Both the position numbers and the translations under genes were made by a program. DNA of 7,962 bases from an uncultured Eubacteriales bacterium (lineage in GTDB: Bacteria > Bacillota > Clostridia > Christensenellales > Borkfalkiaceae), in the NCBI GenBank assembly GCA_905207385.1, contig CAJLLH010000050.1, positions 1 to 7,962 of the forward strand, read 5' to 3'. Under the pieces are notes generated by a model. That model was given only the letters and a program-made list of their open reading frames with translations, was not told the origin of the DNA and did no database searches. Position 1 is the stretch's first letter; each line of letters begins with the position of its first letter. Shown one piece after another: positions 5,025 through 7,962 of the stretch.

Positions 5025-7962
5025 ATGAAAAAGTTGACTATCGACGGTAATACCGCCGCCAGCCACGTTGCCTACGCCTTTTCTGAAGTAGCGGCAATTT
5101 ATCCCATAACGCCCTCTTCACCCATGGCGGAAGTTGCCGACGAATGGGCAACCGCAGGCAGAACCAATATGTGGGGACAGAAAGTCAAAATCGCAGAAAT
5201 GCAGTCTGAAGGCGGTGCAGCAGGCGCCGTTCACGGTTCCCTTTCCGCAGGCGCGCTGACCACCACGTTCACCGCTTCGCAGGGTCTGCTCCTCATGATC
5301 CCCAACATGTACAAGATTTCAGGCGAACTGCTGCCCATGGTTATGCACGTTTCCGCGCGCGCCCTTGCAGCTCATTCGCTCAACATATTCGGCGACCATG
5401 CAGACGTTATGGCTTGCCGTCAGACGGGTTTTGCAATGATTTGCGATTCTTCCGTACAGGAAGTTATGGACCTCGCACTCGTTGCTCACCTCTCCACCCT
5501 CAAGGCAAAAGTTCCCTTCATCAACTTCTTCGACGGTTTCAGAACCTCGCACGAAGTTGCCAAAATCGACGTGTGGGACGAAGCTGACGACTATGCGGAA
5601 ATCAGGGCTATCTGCGACGAAGCCGGAATTGCAGAAGACGTTGCAGACTTCAAGTCCAGGTCGCTCAACCCCGAACATCCCATCCAGAAGGGCACCGCGC
5701 AGAACGGCGACACCTACTTCCAGAACAGAGAGACGGCAAACAGCTACTATGTAGCTACCCCCGGCATCGTTCAGAAGATGATGGACCTCGTTTCCTCCAA
5801 GTGCGGCAGAAACTACCACCTCTTCGACTACGTTGGCGCTCCCGATGCAACCGAAGTTATCGTTGCAATGGGTTCGGCTTGCGAAACCATTGAAGAATCC
5901 ATCAACAAGCTCAACGCGATGGGCAAGAAGTACGGCCTTGTAAAAGTTCGTCTTTACAGACCTTTCGTCGCAGACGCGTTCGTTGCAGCTCTTCCCAAGA
6001 CCGCAAAGAAGATTGCCGTTCTCGACAGGACCAAGGACCCCGGTTCCCTCGGCGAACCCCTCTACCTCGACGTATGCTCCGCTCTGCTTGAAAAGGGCGT
6101 AACCAAGGCTAAGGTTGTAGGCGGCCGTTACGGTCTCGGCTCTAAGGAATTTACCCCTTCCATGGTACTTGCAGTTTACAAGAACCTTGAAAGCAAAGAG
6201 CCCAAGAACCACTTCACCATCGGTATTTACGAAGACGTAACCAACTCCTCGCTCGACTTCTCCGAAAAGTTCGACGCCGCTCCCGCAGGTTCTACCTCCT
6301 GCAAGTTCTGGGGTCTCGGTTCTGACGGTACCGTCGGCGCAAACAAGAACTCCATCAAGATTATAGGCGACCACACGGACAAGCACGCGCAGGCTTACTT
6401 CTTCTATGACTCCAAGAAGTCGGGCGGCATAACCGTTTCCCACCTCCGTTTCGGCGATACGCCCATACAGAGCGAGTACCTTATCGACTCGGCTGACTTC
6501 GTTCAGTGCTCCAACCCCTCCTACATCACCCGTTACGACATGACGAGCGACATCAAGGAAGGCGGCACGTTCCTCATCAACACCGACGCTACCACGGTTG
6601 AAAAGCTTGAAGAATTCCTGCCCGCAAAGGTTAAGCAGGACATCGCTAAAAAGCACATCAACCTTTACGTTATAGACGCTATCCACATCGCAGGTCAGCT
6701 GGGTCTTCGCGGCAGGACGAACACCATTCTTCAGTCGGCATTCTTCCGCGTTAATCCCCAGATTATGCCCTACGACAAGGCTATCGAATACATGAAGTAC
6801 ATGGCTAAGAAGTCCTTCGGCAGAAAGGGCGATGCTGTCGTTCAGATGAACTACAACGCTATCGATTCCGCCGCAGGCGACAACCTTATTAAGATAGACG
6901 TACCCGCAGAGTGGGCTAACGCTACCACGGGCGCAGCTATGATTGAAGGCCATGCGGACAAGTACTATCAGGAAATCATTAAGCCCATCCTCTACCTTCA
7001 GGGCGATAAGCTTAAGTCCTCGCAGTTCAACGCAGACGGTCACGTTCCCACCGGCACGACCAAGTTCGAAAAGCGCGGCGTAGCCGTTACCGTTCCCGAA
7101 ATCATTCAGGATAAGTGCATACAGTGCGGCACCTGCTCGTTCGTATGCCCTCACGCTTGCCTTCGTCCCGCACTCGTTGCCAACGACGCAACCGACAAGC
7201 CCGCAACGCTTGAAACCAAGCCCGCAATCGGCATACCCGGATACGGCTACAAGATGCAGGTTTCTCCCCTCGACTGCATGGGATGCGGCGTGTGCGCAAC
7301 CGTTTGCCCTGTAAAGGACGGCGGCGCAATAAAGATGGTTCCCCTTGCAGAAGCGCTTGAAAAGGGCGAAGACAAGAACTGGGATTACGCTGTTGAACTT
7401 CCCGCAGTTGACACTTCCAAGTTCAAGAAAGAAACCGTTAAGGGCTGCCAGTTCTGCACTCCTCTGTTCGAGTTCTCCGGCGCATGCGCAGGCTGCGGCG
7501 AAACCCCTTACGTTAAGGTTATAACCCAGCTCTTCGGCGAAGATATGGTAATCGCCAACGCTACGGGCTGCTCCGCCATTTACGCCGGTTCGTCGCCTAC
7601 GTGCCCTTACACCAAGAACAAGGAAGGTCACGGACCTGCTTGGGCTAACTCGCTGTTCGAAGACAACGCAGAGTTCGGCTACGGCATGAACCTTGCTTAC
7701 AGCGCAAGAAGAAACGCCATAAAGGGCAAAGTTGAAAAGCTTGCAACCCTTTGGGACGGCGAAGCAAAGGCAGCTTGCGAAGCTTACCTTGCAGCATTCG
7801 AAGACAGAGAGCCTTCCAAGAAAGCTTCCAAAGAACTTGTTAAATTCCTTGAAGGATGCAAGGACTGCGGCTGCGAAGCTGATAAGCTTGTAAAAGAAAT
7901 ACTTGCAGATAAAGACTGCCTTGCCAAGAAGTCCATCTGGATATTCGGCGGCGACGGCTGGG
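5025..7962 (+). CDS. nifJ: Pyruvate:ferredoxin (flavodoxin) oxidoreductase, 3' end cut by the window
   Basis: This enzyme oxidises pyruvate with CoA to acetyl-CoA and CO2 and reduces ferredoxin in the cytoplasm of anaerobes. My translation stays open for 979 codons to the edge; the family runs to about 1,170-1,200 residues, so roughly 200 are missing. The single-chain domain order is visible. Domain I carries YPITPSSPMAE (26-36), with T29 and R112 matching the pyruvate-contacting T31 and R114 of the Desulfovibrio africanus enzyme. The CoA-binding domain follows at about 270-400. A two-cluster ferredoxin domain has C698, C701, C704, C708 and C751, C754, C757, C761. The thiamine diphosphate domain has CAGCGET (821-827), GCSAIY (848-853) and GDGW (976-979), where the window ends. 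C821, C824 and C849 are three ligands of the proximal 4Fe-4S cluster; the fourth lies beyond the window. Unusual extra cysteines occur at 808, 811, 860 and 945-950. Start chosen by GGAGG at 8 nt and the conserved N-terminus. Strong preference for C-ending codons suggests high expression. Confidence 0.98.
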   Translation, partial: MKKLTIDGNTAASHVAYAFSEVAAIYPITPSSPMAEVADEWATAGRTNMWGQKVKIAEMQSEGGAAGAVHGSLSAGALTTTFTASQGLLLMIPNMYKISGELLPMVMHVSARALAAHSLNIFGDHADVMACRQTGFAMICDSSVQEVMDLALVAHLSTLKAKVPFINFFDGFRTSHEVAKIDVWDEADDYAEIRAICDEAGIAEDVADFKSRSLNPEHPIQKGTAQNGDTYFQNRETANSYYVATPGIVQKMMDLVSSKCGRNYHLFDYVGAPDATEVIVAMGSACETIEESINKLNAMGKKYGLVKVRLYRPFVADAFVAALPKTAKKIAVLDRTKDPGSLGEPLYLDVCSALLEKGVTKAKVVGGRYGLGSKEFTPSMVLAVYKNLESKEPKNHFTIGIYEDVTNSSLDFSEKFDAAPAGSTSCKFWGLGSDGTVGANKNSIKIIGDHTDKHAQAYFFYDSKKSGGITVSHLRFGDTPIQSEYLIDSADFVQCSNPSYITRYDMTSDIKEGGTFLINTDATTVEKLEEFLPAKVKQDIAKKHINLYVIDAIHIAGQLGLRGRTNTILQSAFFRVNPQIMPYDKAIEYMKYMAKKSFGRKGDAVVQMNYNAIDSAAGDNLIKIDVPAEWANATTGAAMIEGHADKYYQEIIKPILYLQGDKLKSSQFNADGHVPTGTTKFEKRGVAVTVPEIIQDKCIQCGTCSFVCPHACLRPALVANDATDKPATLETKPAIGIPGYGYKMQVSPLDCMGCGVCATVCPVKDGGAIKMVPLAEALEKGEDKNWDYAVELPAVDTSKFKKETVKGCQFCTPLFEFSGACAGCGETPYVKVITQLFGEDMVIANATGCSAIYAGSSPTCPYTKNKEGHGPAWANSLFEDNAEFGYGMNLAYSARRNAIKGKVEKLATLWDGEAKAACEAYLAAFEDREPSKKASKELVKFLEGCKDCGCEADKLVKEILADKDCLAKKSIWIFGGDGW

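Noticed and set aside
5319..7631. Very long open frame (770 codons) on the minus strand, opposite nifJ
   Set aside because: It lies wholly within the certain nifJ coding region. NifJ's strong preference for C-ending codons removes stops from this antisense frame. The translation is Val/Gly/Cys-rich without any recognisable motif, and no ribosome site marks its start.

Overview
The window looks like an ordinary chromosomal segment of an anaerobic Clostridia-type Firmicute. Three things point that way: a pyruvate:ferredoxin oxidoreductase with strong AGGAGG-type translation signals, near-consensus sigma-A promoters in AT-rich gaps, and an energy-coupling-factor (ECF) transporter block directly followed by truA, an order well known in Firmicutes. 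The species cannot be named from this sequence. I found no tRNA, rRNA, CRISPR array, insertion sequence or phage gene.

Layout from left to right. Positions 1-29 hold a perfect 12-bp hairpin, probably the terminator of the first gene. Positions 51-1031 (minus) encode a four-helix membrane protein of unknown function with a long Gly/Asn/Tyr/Ser tail. The gap at 1032-1211 holds an imperfect tandem direct repeat upstream of that gene and the probable terminator of truA. Positions 1212-4718 (minus) form one operon read right to left: a single gene carrying two complete ECF ATPases fused head to tail, then ecfT, then truA. Each junction overlaps by a few bases (8 nt and 1 nt), so translation is probably coupled. 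The 306-bp gap at 4719-5024 is a divergent control region. It has a promoter for the ecf operon, a strong promoter for nifJ, two dyad elements around the nifJ promoter and a terminator-like hairpin that matches no annotated transcript. From 5025 to the window end (plus) runs nifJ, open throughout and cut off by the window edge after 979 codons.

How the genes fit together. The fused ATPase and EcfT form the energising module of an ECF vitamin or metal transporter. No substrate-binding S component is present, so this is probably a shared (group II) module serving S components encoded elsewhere. TruA modifies tRNA and rides in the operon without an obvious functional link. NifJ is the central pyruvate-to-acetyl-CoA enzyme of fermentation; its promoter and codon use suggest high expression. 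The membrane protein has its own transcription unit.

Nothing here is a clear case of a new biological system. The items most worth a second look are the ATPase fusion with a basic insert in its second half, the putative operators at nifJ, the orphan hairpin between the divergent promoters, the tandem repeat upstream of the membrane protein, that protein's repeated PFDEY/PFDDF motif, and extra cysteines in NifJ.
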